A stretch of 64,000 bases of DNA, taken from contig JADLDI010000008.1 in the NCBI GenBank assembly GCA_020846745.1, forward strand, positions 62,001-126,000, given 5' to 3'. A program made the translations under genes and the position numbers. This DNA is from Bryobacterales bacterium (GTDB lineage: Bacteria > Acidobacteriota > Terriglobia > Bryobacterales > Bryobacteraceae). The notes under the pieces are model-generated. The model saw only the letters and a program-made list of their open reading frames with translations. It made no database searches and was not told the DNA's origin. This document shows, piece by piece, positions 8,738 through 16,759 of the stretch (its first letter is position 1; every line of letters starts with the position of its first letter).

Positions 8738-9637
8738 ATGGAACTCCACCCTCTTCGTGTTTTCCTCTCCGTCGCCAACGAGAAGAGTTTTTCCCGTGCT
8801 GCCGAGAAGATGCTACGAACCCAGCCGGCGATTTCGCTTGCTATCCAGCGACTGGAAAAGGAGCTAGGCGAAAAACTTATCGACCGTTCGGCAAAGGACT
8901 TATTGTTGACGGATGCCGGACGAATAGTGCTCGATTACGCCCGGCGCTTTGAAAACCTGGAACGGGAACTCGAAACGGCGCTTACGGAGCTGCGGGACAA
9001 CTCTGCCGGCCGCCTTATCATTGGCGCTAATGAATCGACGTCGCTGTATCTTCTCAAGCAGATTCAGGCCTACCGGCACCTTTACCCGAAAGTGAAAGTA
9101 CAGGTGCGTCGCAGTCTTTCGAGCAGAATCCCGGCGCAACTGGTGGATGGCGACCTGGAACTCGGAATGCTCAGCTTCGACCCTGCAGACGACCGGTTGG
9201 TATCGATCATCATCTACACCGACCACCTTGCGTTCGTCGTATCGCCTCAGCACCGTTTTGCCGACCGGCATTCCGTCTCCATAACGGAGTTGGGCATGGA
9301 AAACTTCATCGCCCACAACGTCCTCTCACCGTATCGAGAAATCGTGATTCGCGAATTCCAACGTCATAAAGTGCCCCTCAATATGGACGTTGAAATGCCC
9401 ACAATTGAAACAATCCGGAAACTCGTGCAAAGAAACGAGGGAGTGGCGTTCCTGCCACGGATGTGCGTAGAGCAGGAGTTAGAGCAGGAAACACTTCGCG
9501 AGGTGCGTGTTGGGGAATTACACGTGGAACGCAAGATTCGGTTGGTTTTTCCAGCACGTCGTGCGCTTAGCCACGCAGCACGAGCTTTTCTGGAGTTGTT
9601 CGATCCGCGGGCTCACGAATTATTCAATGGTTTGTAA
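8738..9637 (+). CDS. LysR family transcriptional regulator
   Basis: The 299-residue protein has the standard LysR layout: an N-terminal winged helix-turn-helix (FLSVANEKSFSRAAEKM, then TQPAISLAIQRLEKELGEKL) and a two-lobe periplasmic-binding-like effector domain from about residue 90. The start at 8738 puts Met-Glu-Leu-His directly before the HTH as in most members; ATGs at 8687 and 8720 would add a tail. LysR proteins commonly control a neighbouring gene, here the divergent HDOD-epimerase pair or the small gene downstream. The effector is unknown. The 105-bp shared intergenic stretch is more AT-rich than its surroundings. Confidence 0.9.
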   Translation: MELHPLRVFLSVANEKSFSRAAEKMLRTQPAISLAIQRLEKELGEKLIDRSAKDLLLTDAGRIVLDYARRFENLERELETALTELRDNSAGRLIIGANESTSLYLLKQIQAYRHLYPKVKVQVRRSLSSRIPAQLVDGDLELGMLSFDPADDRLVSIIIYTDHLAFVVSPQHRFADRHSVSITELGMENFIAHNVLSPYREIVIREFQRHKVPLNMDVEMPTIETIRKLVQRNEGVAFLPRMCVEQELEQETLREVRVGELHVERKIRLVFPARRALSHAARAFLELFDPRAHELFNGL

Positions 9638-9648
9638 CAGAATAGCCC

Positions 9649-9690
9649 TTGAATTGCATCTCTAGAGTTGTTAAATAAGAAGGCAAGGAG
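9649..9690 (+). promoter_or_regulatory. promoter and ribosome binding site of the small peptidase-like gene
   Basis: TTGAAT at 9649-9654 is followed after 16-17 nt by TTAAAT/TAAATA (9671-9677), a plausible sigma-70 promoter in the 59-bp gap after the LysR gene. AAGGAG at 9685-9690 is a strong Shine-Dalgarno six bases before the GTG start at 9697. Confidence 0.5.
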
Positions 9691-9696
9691 ATCCGT

Positions 9697-10155
9697 GTGC
9701 ACACCGTCTTCATTGCATCTGGCGACTCATTGCATGGGGATGCAGCGGCTGTTCACCGGGTGCTTGAATTACTAGGGCACCCTCCGAACGTCTACATGCA
9801 TGACGTTCCCAAGTTGACGCCGAAGCTGGCTGAGGAGATTGCAACCGCGAAGGAGGTGGTGTTCATCCACCCCGAAAGGCAGTTAGGGGAGCCTTGGGTG
9901 GAACCCGCTATTCCCACCGACGATCCGGGCCGATCGGATCCGTTGGATCCCGCGGGGCTGTTGAGCCTGGCTCGGGCACTATACCAGTTCCGCGGCAACG
10001 CATACGTCTGTCATGTGCCTGGCCTTGATTTTTCGCGAGATTGGGGAATGTCCCCTTACGCCGAAAAGCGGGCGCACCAGGCAGCGGCGCTACTGAAGCG
10101 CTTCCTGCCCGGATCACAGACTTCGTTGCCGGTGGCGGCTGACGCAGTGGCGTAA
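9697..10155 (+). CDS. hydrogenase-maturation-peptidase-like protein without metal ligands
   Basis: The 152 residues follow the layout of HyaD/HybD-type peptidases: an N-terminal loop (GDSLHGDAAAV where peptidases have G-N-x-L-x-x-D-D/E-G), LTPKLAEEIATAKEVVFI, then PAGLLSLARALYQFRGNAY. Known members clip the C-terminus of NiFe-hydrogenase large subunits using nickel bound by Glu/Asp, Asp and His. Here those places appear to hold Ala (after GD), His (VVFIH instead of VVFVD) and Asp/Pro (DPLDP instead of H-x-L-x-P), so catalysis is unlikely. No hydrogenase genes lie in the window. The start is a GTG with a clear Shine-Dalgarno. The family call rests on pattern memory and is moderate; the ligand losses depend on it. 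Confidence 0.5.
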   Translation: MHTVFIASGDSLHGDAAAVHRVLELLGHPPNVYMHDVPKLTPKLAEEIATAKEVVFIHPERQLGEPWVEPAIPTDDPGRSDPLDPAGLLSLARALYQFRGNAYVCHVPGLDFSRDWGMSPYAEKRAHQAAALLKRFLPGSQTSLPVAADAVA

Positions 10156-10160
10156 AGCAG

Positions 10161-11237
10161 CTACTCGAGAGGTTTCGCGACCCTGCGTACCCGATGCGCT
10201 TCGCTGTCGCCTATAAACAGAACGCCTTTCTTGTCGACAAATACGCCGTGCGGCCGGGATGTCTGGCATTGCAAACCCGGTCCATCCGGACCGTTGCCGC
10301 GCTCTCCCGTCCCGACGATCGTCTTGATCGCTCGCGTCTTGAGATCGATCCGGCGAATAGTGTGGCTCTCCGTGTCCGCAATGTATACACCGCCGTCAGG
10401 CGACCATGCGATTCCTTTTGGTCCGGATAGTTTCGCCTTACGTGCATCCGCCGCGTTGGGTTCATACCCCTTCTCACCGGTGCCGGCCAAATGGACGAAT
10501 TGATTGTTTTTGAGGTCCACTTTGTAAACAGCGTTACCTTCGCGCAACGCCAGGTATAAGTTTCCCTGTGGATCGAGGTCGATCGCCCGGGGACCGTTTA
10601 CAGGTGTGCCTTCCAGCGGCGCTCCGTCCGGAGTGGGCTTCTTCTCTCCCGTGCCGAGCCAAGTCCCAACTATCCCAGTGGTGAGATCAAGCCTGCGAAC
10701 CCGGTGATTGCCGATGTCGCAGATCAACAGCCTGCCTTGCGGGTCGAACTGGATACTGTGGGGTTGCCGGAATTCGGCTTTCGTTGCGGGACCGCCATCA
10801 CCCGAGAAACCCGCCTTACCTGTACCAGCGATGGTGGTGATGATGCCGGTCCTGCGATCGACCCGGCGGACCACGTGGTTCGGCATCTCGACAAAGTACA
10901 TGTTCCCGGCCTTATCGAACCGCACCTCATAAGGCTGATTGAGCGATGCCTTCGTCGCTGGACCACCGTCACCGGAATAACCCTTTTGTCCATTGCCGGC
11001 AACCGTCGTGATCACATTCTTCTTCATATCCAGCCGGCGCACGACATGATTGTCGATATCGCAGATGTACAGCGCCCCGTCAGGACCCACCACCAGTCCG
11101 TACGGATTGTTCACCTGGGCCTTCTCTCCGGCGCCGCCGTCACCTGAATACCCTGCCGCACCCGTTCCCACAATCGTGACCGTGTTCGCGGCGGATCCTA
11201 TCGCCGCCGCCATCGCCAGTAAAGCTATGAAGCGCAT
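10161..11237 (-). CDS. secreted NHL-repeat beta-propeller protein
   Basis: A short signal peptide (MRFIALLAMAAAIGSAA) is followed by about six NHL-type blades. Each contains a YSGDGGPATKA-like segment, a GPDGALYICDIDNHVVRRLD-like strand pair and an ITTVAGNG-like closing strand. NHL propellers are binding scaffolds; this secreted repeat style is very common in Acidobacteriota and has no known fixed function. Blade four carries an insertion and a degenerate loop. The start overlaps the end of the glycosyltransferase gene by 13 bp, so it is the last gene of the minus-strand run. Its stop is five bases from the convergent upstream gene. Confidence 0.85.
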   Translation of the reverse strand: MRFIALLAMAAAIGSAANTVTIVGTGAAGYSGDGGAGEKAQVNNPYGLVVGPDGALYICDIDNHVVRRLDMKKNVITTVAGNGQKGYSGDGGPATKASLNQPYEVRFDKAGNMYFVEMPNHVVRRVDRRTGIITTIAGTGKAGFSGDGGPATKAEFRQPHSIQFDPQGRLLICDIGNHRVRRLDLTTGIVGTWLGTGEKKPTPDGAPLEGTPVNGPRAIDLDPQGNLYLALREGNAVYKVDLKNNQFVHLAGTGEKGYEPNAADARKAKLSGPKGIAWSPDGGVYIADTESHTIRRIDLKTRAIKTIVGTGERGNGPDGPGLQCQTSRPHGVFVDKKGVLFIGDSEAHRVRRVAKPLE

Positions 11238-11998
11238 CGCGTAAACTCTAACACGGCTCGCTCCACCTCTTCCATTGTCGAGCTAAGCGGCAGGACCGTT
11301 ACTTTACTTGCTCGCGGCGACCACACCCGCGGATCGGTGGGCCCGAACAAAACTACAACCGGAACCCCTACTGCTGCGGCCAGGTGCGATATGCCTGAGT
11401 CGTTGCCGACGTACGCCGCCGCTCCGGCTAGCCATTCGGCCAGCACTCCAAGATCCGAAAAGCGATGCGCACCTTCTTCGGGCCCTTCGCAGAACTGGGC
11501 ACAGCCCAAGCGGCCAGCCAGTTCAACAAACCGCTCCAAGGGCCAGTTCTTCTTTGCGCTTCCAGAAAATGGGTGGATCGCAACAAACGATTCGGGTTGA
11601 CGCCGAACCTCCACGCGCGGGCACGCGCCCAAGGGCGCCCCAACCTGTTGAAGGTAGAAATCGACGGCATGCATGCCGCCCTGCTTCGGCAATGCTTCGA
11701 AAAAGTAGAAGGGCATTCCCGCCACAGCCTGGCGAAACTGCTCGCGACCGGCGCCATACCAGGAAACGATAGAGTCGAAAGAGCGTAACTCCGCCGTCAA
11801 AGCCTCGGGGGCACATCCCAACTCCAACAGGTCCAATCCGGTCGAAGAGATGGGCCGCACTCGATCGGCGAACCGAATCAACGGAGCCGTAGCCCGTGGA
11901 ACCCATACCTCCGTGTACTCGGTTCGGAGCGACTCCAGCGCCGGAAGTGAGACGATCACGTCCCCAATGGCTCCCGGACGAATCAGCAACCGGCGCAC
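11225..11998 (-). CDS. glycosyltransferase family 9 (heptosyltransferase-like)
   Basis: The 257-residue protein begins RRLLIRPGAIGDVIVSLPAL, the hallmark of GT9 enzymes such as WaaC/WaaF, and ends with the nucleotide-sugar site VAIHPFSGSAKKNWPLERF and YVGNDSGISHLAAAVGVPVVVLFGPTDP (shown here only in outline). These enzymes add heptose or similar sugars to lipopolysaccharide core at the inner face of the cytoplasmic membrane. At 257 residues it is shorter than WaaC/F (about 320-350), so the acceptor is uncertain. The GTG start at 11998 is the only good start between the upstream stop and the glycine-rich loop. It overlaps the NHL gene. Confidence 0.85.
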   Translation of the reverse strand: MRRLLIRPGAIGDVIVSLPALESLRTEYTEVWVPRATAPLIRFADRVRPISSTGLDLLELGCAPEALTAELRSFDSIVSWYGAGREQFRQAVAGMPFYFFEALPKQGGMHAVDFYLQQVGAPLGACPRVEVRRQPESFVAIHPFSGSAKKNWPLERFVELAGRLGCAQFCEGPEEGAHRFSDLGVLAEWLAGAAAYVGNDSGISHLAAAVGVPVVVLFGPTDPRVWSPRASKVTVLPLSSTMEEVERAVLEFTRCAS

Positions 11999-12013
11999 AC
12001 GCGCGTGCCTCGC

Positions 12014-12517
12014 CTAGCGAACATCGAGCGGGACTTCCACCGGTATGGTCTTCGGAGCCAGACACATACTGGTCGTACAAGCCTGGTAACGCAGCTTACC
12101 TTTGAGTAATCGCGGTCCTCTCGGCACCGAAGCGGCCGCTTTCAGGCGAGTGGCGACCTCGAAATCGCCTGTAAACACCGATAGAGGCTTCTCCGAGAAG
12201 GAGTACTTCTCCAGGTGAGGTTTCGGATACTCGATGCCTACCACTTCGAGCGGCGCGGCTTCCCAGGTCAACCGCAAAGGGATCAGGTATTCGTCTGACG
12301 GCGTGTTGCTGTTGGTGTGATATCCAGAGGCGAGTTGAAACTTCACCTTCGCTGTTGCGATTTCCCCGGCCTTGATAAGCAGGCGAGCGGGAGGTGCAAC
12401 GGTGACGGGCTGACTACCTTGGGAGTAAAGCGAAAGCGGGTAGAGGGTTGCCAATAAACCCAGCGCGGCTCTTTGTACCCAACCCGAGTAAGTGATTGAT
12501 GTCATTGTGGTAGTCAC
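12014..12517 (-). CDS. DsbD N-terminal-domain-like periplasmic thiol protein
   Basis: The 167-residue protein has a signal-peptide-like start (hydrophobic AALGLLATLYPLSLYS) and one beta-sandwich domain ending in LRYQACTTSMCLAPKTIPVEV. The two cysteines spaced C-x5-C match the redox pair of the DsbD alpha domain, which passes electrons to periplasmic thiol proteins. The membrane and thioredoxin domains of DsbD are absent, so this is a stand-alone domain. Its start lies 104 bp inside the end of the TlpA gene in another frame, which is an unusually long overlap. Partnering with that TlpA-like protein is the natural reading. Confidence 0.75.
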   Translation of the reverse strand: MTTTMTSITYSGWVQRAALGLLATLYPLSLYSQGSQPVTVAPPARLLIKAGEIATAKVKFQLASGYHTNSNTPSDEYLIPLRLTWEAAPLEVVGIEYPKPHLEKYSFSEKPLSVFTGDFEVATRLKAAASVPRGPRLLKGKLRYQACTTSMCLAPKTIPVEVPLDVR

Positions 12518-13031
12518 CTTTGCTCACCAGGCCTACGTGAACGGCGGCGATCCGGCCTTCTTTGTCGATCAGGAAGCTGGTAGGAAGCGAGTCCACTCCG
12601 CCGTACATTTGCGCGACAGAATCGGTGCCCAACAGCACTCGATAGTTGACCTGTGCGCGCTGCAGGTATGGCTTCACAACGTCCCAACCATCTTCGTCCA
12701 TCGACACACCCAAGACCGCGAAACCTTTGTCTTTGAACTTCTGCTCAAACTCGACGAACCAGGGGATCTCAAGCTTGCAGGGTCCGCACCATGTGGCCCA
12801 GAAATTCAACAGGACAACTTTGCCTTTATAGTCGGACAACTTGACGCTGCGGCCCATCGAGTCTTTGAGTTCAAAATCAGGGGCCTTCTTGCGATCTTTC
12901 TCGGCTTTCACTGCCGCGCGAACGCTGGTGGAAGACGAGCAACTGCCCAACACCAGCAGCGTAACTACACTCAGAGCGGCAAAAAAGCGGAAGACAGATC
13001 GCACAAACGTATTATACCGAGAAGCCCTCAT
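12414..13031 (-). CDS. TlpA-like thioredoxin lipoprotein
   Basis: A membrane-anchored signal ends in a lipobox (LVLGSC, Cys about residue 31), followed by a thioredoxin-fold domain: DFELKDSMGRSVKLSDYKGK, the redox site FWATWCGPCKLE, and the cis-proline region LPTSFLIDKEGRI. Such proteins reduce or resolve disulfides in the envelope, often for cytochrome maturation or folding. The ATG at 13031 is used because upstream residues are low-complexity. The coding frame runs past the natural end of the domain into a Gly/Pro-rich tail that overlaps the DsbD-like gene by 104 bp. It overlaps the upstream peptidase gene by 20 bp. Confidence 0.9.
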   Translation of the reverse strand: MRASRYNTFVRSVFRFFAALSVVTLLVLGSCSSSTSVRAAVKAEKDRKKAPDFELKDSMGRSVKLSDYKGKVVLLNFWATWCGPCKLEIPWFVEFEQKFKDKGFAVLGVSMDEDGWDVVKPYLQRAQVNYRVLLGTDSVAQMYGGVDSLPTSFLIDKEGRIAAVHVGLVSKGDYHNDINHLLGLGTKSRAGFIGNPLPAFALLPR

Positions 13032-13524
13032 CGCCAATCCCGTTGAACCACTTTCTTCGCCGCTCCTGATGACGCCCACTGAGAGTGAACTCTTCGTGTT
13101 CGGGGATTTCGGCGAACATCCAGGCCGCTGTGTCACAGAAGCTTTCGCAGGCATAGTCGCGCCAGCGCAGGCTACGGTTCAACCAGTCGTCCCCGGTTAG
13201 CCGGGCCTTGCGCCAGCCGGCAGACCAGCCCAGTTCACCGCGAGCACCAACTTCCAGCTCGCGCAGCAGGAGATTCTCCCATTCGCGCCGCCGCCGATTC
13301 CCCAGGCGAGGCCATGCAAAGTGGAACAACTCGTGAATCAGGATACGCTTAAACTCGTCAGGCACGCTTCGCAACTCGCGGTCCATCACAATCCGCCGCT
13401 TGCGGACGTCGGTGATCGCGTAAACTTCACCACCGGCGCCGCGCAAGTTGTCGCCGTAGACAACACTGATCCGAGTGTGCGGGTGGAGAGGCAAGGCAGC
13501 CAGTATCGAATGGGCGGCCTTCAT
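13012..13524 (-). CDS. HExxH metallopeptidase-like protein, unassigned family
   Basis: The 170-residue protein contains the zinc-peptidase motif HELFHFAW (with ILIHELFHF around it) and a downstream acidic/aromatic stretch YACESFCDTAAWMF that could provide the third ligand through Glu or Asp. There is no signal peptide or membrane segment. I do not recognise the exact family. It is joined to the parvulin gene by a 4-bp ATGA overlap and to the TlpA gene by 20 bp, so it belongs to an envelope-folding unit while apparently staying in the cytoplasm unless exported in another way. Confidence 0.65.
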   Translation of the reverse strand: MKAAHSILAALPLHPHTRISVVYGDNLRGAGGEVYAITDVRKRRIVMDRELRSVPDEFKRILIHELFHFAWPRLGNRRRREWENLLLRELEVGARGELGWSAGWRKARLTGDDWLNRSLRWRDYACESFCDTAAWMFAEIPEHEEFTLSGRHQERRRKWFNGIGDEGFSV

Positions 13525-15275
13525 TGCCGCGCCGTAAACTCGTCGGCTACTGCGCGGAAAGCTTCCGGATCTTCAACGGTAACCTTTGCGCTATTGCGCT
13601 CCCCGTCAAACCACTTCTGAAAATGCGCCTGGCGCATTTCTTCGTACACTTGATCTTTCACCTGTTCGTAGGTCTTCTGGGCCAGCTTGTCTACTCGAAA
13701 CAGGTAGAATCCGTTGGGTAACTTCAGCGGCCCCAATACGTCGCCTTGTTTGGCCCCAAACACCATTTGTTTGATCTGGTCAGGAATCTGACGGTCCTGT
13801 TTAGTGAAGGGGGGGAGGAATCCACCGTTGTCGCGCAACTCCTGATCCTCTGCGTACTTCACCACAGCCTGGTTGAAGCTCAACCCACCCATGATCTCGG
13901 CGAGGGCGGCTTCAGCGCGTTTGCGTCCCTGCTCCTCGTTCAGGATCTTGGGAGCGTTCGGATCGGTGGTGGGCGGTGGCGCGACGGTGAATGGAATTCG
14001 AATCACCTGGACCGTTGCCGTCTTGAATCGCTCGGGGTCTTTGTCATAGCCGGCCTTCTGATCTTCGGGACCGATGACGATCTTGTTCATGTACTCGTCG
14101 ACATATGCCTGAACAAGGATCTGTCCGCGGTTGAACCAGATCTGTCCCTTGTACGGCTGCTTCTGGTCCAGTCCCATCTGTAGGGCCTGCTTGCTCAGCC
14201 GCTGCATGAACGCCCACTGTTTCAGGAACTCCTCCGGCTGCGTGATGGCGTTCTGCCGGTTCTGTCCCGGCATGGCGCGCAGCAAGCCGGAATAGTCCTC
14301 TGCAGTTAGGGGTTTGCCGTTCACCTCGGCCAGCACTTGTTCGGGCTTCACGTCTTCGGGAGTGGTTGCGCCCGACTGCATCATGGCCGCTTTCATCTTC
14401 TGGAAAAAGCCCGCGTCTATAATTTTGAGAGCGATTGCCTCCCGTTCCCGCTGCATCCAACCGTTTACGCCTTCTTGCGAGGCGTTTTGAATGATTTCGG
14501 CCTTGACCTGTTCAAATGGCCGAACTTCTTTACTGGTCAGTTGAAAGATGTACCAACCAGCCGGTTGCTGGAAGGGCTCGCTCACTTTGTTGAGGTCGAG
14601 CTTCAGGACGGCCTTCCGCATTTCGACCGGGATCTTCGAATCAGTCTCTATCACCCCGAAGTCACCGTCTTTGGCCGCGGAGTCTTCGTCGTCGGAGTAC
14701 TGCCTGGCCACGTTGGCGAAATCGGCGCCGGCCTTCAACTGCTTCTGTACTTCGGCCAGTTTTGCGTGCGCTTCAGCCTCTTTACCCTTGGTAGCGGCGA
14801 TATAGATGAGGCGTACGCCTGCGCGGCCGTACAGGTGCGGATTGGTCTCATAGTAGGCTTTGGCCCCTTCTTCCGTCATCGGCCCTTTTTGCTGCTCAGC
14901 CTGGATGCGCGCCATTGCCAGTACTTGGCCCGTGGCCCAAGCGATGCGGTCCGAATACGGGCTCTTTTTGTCAAAGCCCTGCTTTTCGGCCAGAGCGGTG
15001 AATCGCTTGGTGAGCGCCGTCCAACGGAGAAAGTCGGCAGGGTCGGACTTGGCGCTGTTCAATGCCGGGGGCGGGGCGCCGATGAGCATGGCCCGCAGGT
15101 CGCCTGCTGTCAGCCGATCCCCATCCATCGTGCCCAGCACTTTGTCGGCGGGCGGCGGAGCAGCAGCGGCCGCGGGTGCGCCCGGAGCCCCAACCTGGGG
15201 AACGCCCGGCTGAATCGACAGCTGAGCACACAAGGGAATGGCCGCACAAAGGGCCAGGGAAATAAAAGACTTCAT
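13521..15275 (-). CDS. tandem parvulin-type peptidyl-prolyl isomerase, exported
   Basis: A signal peptide (MKSFISLALCAAIPLCA) precedes an Ala/Pro-rich linker and two copies of a SurA/PrsA-like unit. Each copy has an N-terminal helical segment starting with a short DGDRLTAGDLRAML- or NGKPLTAEDYSGLL-like hairpin, then a parvulin domain: about residues 135-250 (SDDEDSAAKDGDFG) and about 415-545 (ELRDNGGFLPPF). Such proteins help outer-membrane and exported proteins fold in the periplasm. The internal repeat makes it 584 residues, against about 430 for SurA. It heads the TlpA/DsbD-like group and is 40 bp after ymdB. Confidence 0.9.
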   Translation of the reverse strand: MKSFISLALCAAIPLCAQLSIQPGVPQVGAPGAPAAAAAPPPADKVLGTMDGDRLTAGDLRAMLIGAPPPALNSAKSDPADFLRWTALTKRFTALAEKQGFDKKSPYSDRIAWATGQVLAMARIQAEQQKGPMTEEGAKAYYETNPHLYGRAGVRLIYIAATKGKEAEAHAKLAEVQKQLKAGADFANVARQYSDDEDSAAKDGDFGVIETDSKIPVEMRKAVLKLDLNKVSEPFQQPAGWYIFQLTSKEVRPFEQVKAEIIQNASQEGVNGWMQREREAIALKIIDAGFFQKMKAAMMQSGATTPEDVKPEQVLAEVNGKPLTAEDYSGLLRAMPGQNRQNAITQPEEFLKQWAFMQRLSKQALQMGLDQKQPYKGQIWFNRGQILVQAYVDEYMNKIVIGPEDQKAGYDKDPERFKTATVQVIRIPFTVAPPPTTDPNAPKILNEEQGRKRAEAALAEIMGGLSFNQAVVKYAEDQELRDNGGFLPPFTKQDRQIPDQIKQMVFGAKQGDVLGPLKLPNGFYLFRVDKLAQKTYEQVKDQVYEEMRQAHFQKWFDGERNSAKVTVEDPEAFRAVADEFTARQ

Positions 15276-15315
15276 TTGGATGGGCTTTTCTCTCAGTTTA
15301 CCAGTGTGTAGACGG

Positions 15316-16104
15316 CTAACCCTGGTGAGTAGTCACGTACCGCCGAATGGAACGAGCCCGGCCACTCGCGTCGTCAATGTTGACGATTACAGCATTCAAT
15401 TCGACCCGCCCCTTGGCGGCTTGCATTCGTGCCGGCATGGAGGTGATGAATTTGCGAATGACCGGGTCTCTTTCGACACCGATGACGGAATCGTAAGGTC
15501 CTGTCATTCCGCAGTCCGTCTGATAGGCCGTACCGTTGGGGAGGACGCGGGCATCGGCGGTGGGGATGTGGGTGTGCGTGCCCACCACGGCGGTGACACG
15601 ACCGTCCAGGTACCAGCCCATGGCGACCTTTTCGCTGGTCACTTCGGCATGGAAATCGACGAACTTAACCCGCACCGACTGGTCGAGTTCGGCGAGCAGA
15701 GCGTCCGCCTTACGAAACGGGCATTCGGTTGACGGCATGTAGGTACGGCCCTGCAGATTGATAACAGCGACCCTCATCCCATTTCGTGCGGTTACGACCT
15801 TCATGCCACGGCCAGGACAGTCCGCCGGGTAGTTTGCAGGCCGCAACAGTAAGGAATGGGGGTTGGCCAGATAGTCGTAAATCTCGCGCTTGTCCCAGAT
15901 GTGATTGCCGCTGGTCAGAATATCAATTCCGAGATTGAGCAGTTCATCCGCGATGTTCGGGGTGATGCCAAATCCTCCGGCGGCATTCTCACCATTGGCC
16001 ACTACGAAGTCGATGTGCTCGTTGTCGACAATGGAGCGGAGACGTTCAGCAACGACACCCCGGCCTGATGACGCGAAGATGTCGCCAATAAAAAGTAAGT
16101 TCAG
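15316..16104 (-). CDS. ymdB: YmdB-type metallophosphoesterase, apparent CTG start
   Basis: The frame encodes the full family (TIGR00282/YmdB), 2',3'-cyclic-nucleotide phosphodiesterases with a dinuclear metal site: NLLFIGDI at the N-terminus, VVANGENAAGG, TSGNHIWDKREI, the VDFHAE region and VVGTHTHIPTADARVLP. The first metal Asp lies in FIGD, so the protein must start before it. Between the in-frame stop at 16120-16122 and that motif there is no ATG, GTG or TTG; the only near-start codon is CTG at 16102-16104, exactly where family members begin (Met-x-Leu-Leu-Phe). AGGGAG lies about nine bases upstream, inside the end of the tsaC-like gene. A GTG at 16002 would delete the metal site. Confidence 0.8.
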   Translation of the reverse strand: MNLLFIGDIFASSGRGVVAERLRSIVDNEHIDFVVANGENAAGGFGITPNIADELLNLGIDILTSGNHIWDKREIYDYLANPHSLLLRPANYPADCPGRGMKVVTARNGMRVAVINLQGRTYMPSTECPFRKADALLAELDQSVRVKFVDFHAEVTSEKVAMGWYLDGRVTAVVGTHTHIPTADARVLPNGTAYQTDCGMTGPYDSVIGVERDPVIRKFITSMPARMQAAKGRVELNAVIVNIDDASGRARSIRRYVTTHQG

Positions 16105-16108
16105 GCCC

Positions 16109-16747
16109 TCAGGCTCCCTTCAAGCACTCGGCGATGTCTTTCTCGGAAACCGCGCCTTCTTTGATCATTCGCCAATACGGTTCGGTGATGTCTACCGTAG
16201 TGGCTCCGCCAGCAGTGCAGACGCCGCCGTCGATTACGAGGTTGATCCTGCCGTCCATCATGCCGAAGACTTCAATGCCGCTACGGCAGGTGGGCTGGCC
16301 CGAGATGTTGGCGCTGGTGGCGATAAGCGGCTGGCCCATGTGTTCGAGCAGCGCACCCACGATCTTCGCCCGCGACTGCCGCAAGGCAAGCCGGCCGGTA
16401 TTGCCGGTCACCTTCAGTGGAACCTTGGCCGACGCCGGGACAATCAATGTCAGCGGTCCGGGCCAGAACCGCCTTGCCAGCAACAGGAACCGCGACGTCA
16501 CTTCCGTCATAAGGTCCTCTGCCATCAACAGGTCCGATACCATGAGGGGTAGCGAACGGTGGCTCTCGCGACCCTTGGCGTTGAATACCTGACCTACGGC
16601 ATGCAGGTTAAACGGATCGGCGACGAGCGTATAGAGTGCGTCGGTGGGCATGGCCACAACGCCGCCCCTTCGAATGACACCAGCCGCGCGTTCCAACGCT
16701 TCCGGTGATGGCTGTTCAACGTCGACTTCGATTAAATCAGTTGGCAC
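16109..16747 (-). CDS. tsaC: threonylcarbamoyl-AMP synthase (Sua5/YrdC/TsaC family)
   Basis: The 212-residue protein has the YrdC fold signature: GGVVAMPTDALYTLVADPFN, KGRESHRSLPLMV, FWPGPLTLIVPAS, and the ATSANISGQP loop. It makes threonylcarbamoyl-AMP from threonine, bicarbonate and ATP for the t6A37 modification of ANN-decoding tRNAs in the cytoplasm. It has only the catalytic domain, lacking the C-terminal Sua5 domain. It sits 12 bp after fpg and four bases before the ymdB start, so these three genes should be cotranscribed. Confidence 0.9.
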   Translation of the reverse strand: MPTDLIEVDVEQPSPEALERAAGVIRRGGVVAMPTDALYTLVADPFNLHAVGQVFNAKGRESHRSLPLMVSDLLMAEDLMTEVTSRFLLLARRFWPGPLTLIVPASAKVPLKVTGNTGRLALRQSRAKIVGALLEHMGQPLIATSANISGQPTCRSGIEVFGMMDGRINLVIDGGVCTAGGATTVDITEPYWRMIKEGAVSEKDIAECLKGA

Positions 16748-16759
16748 GGTAATTCCGCT

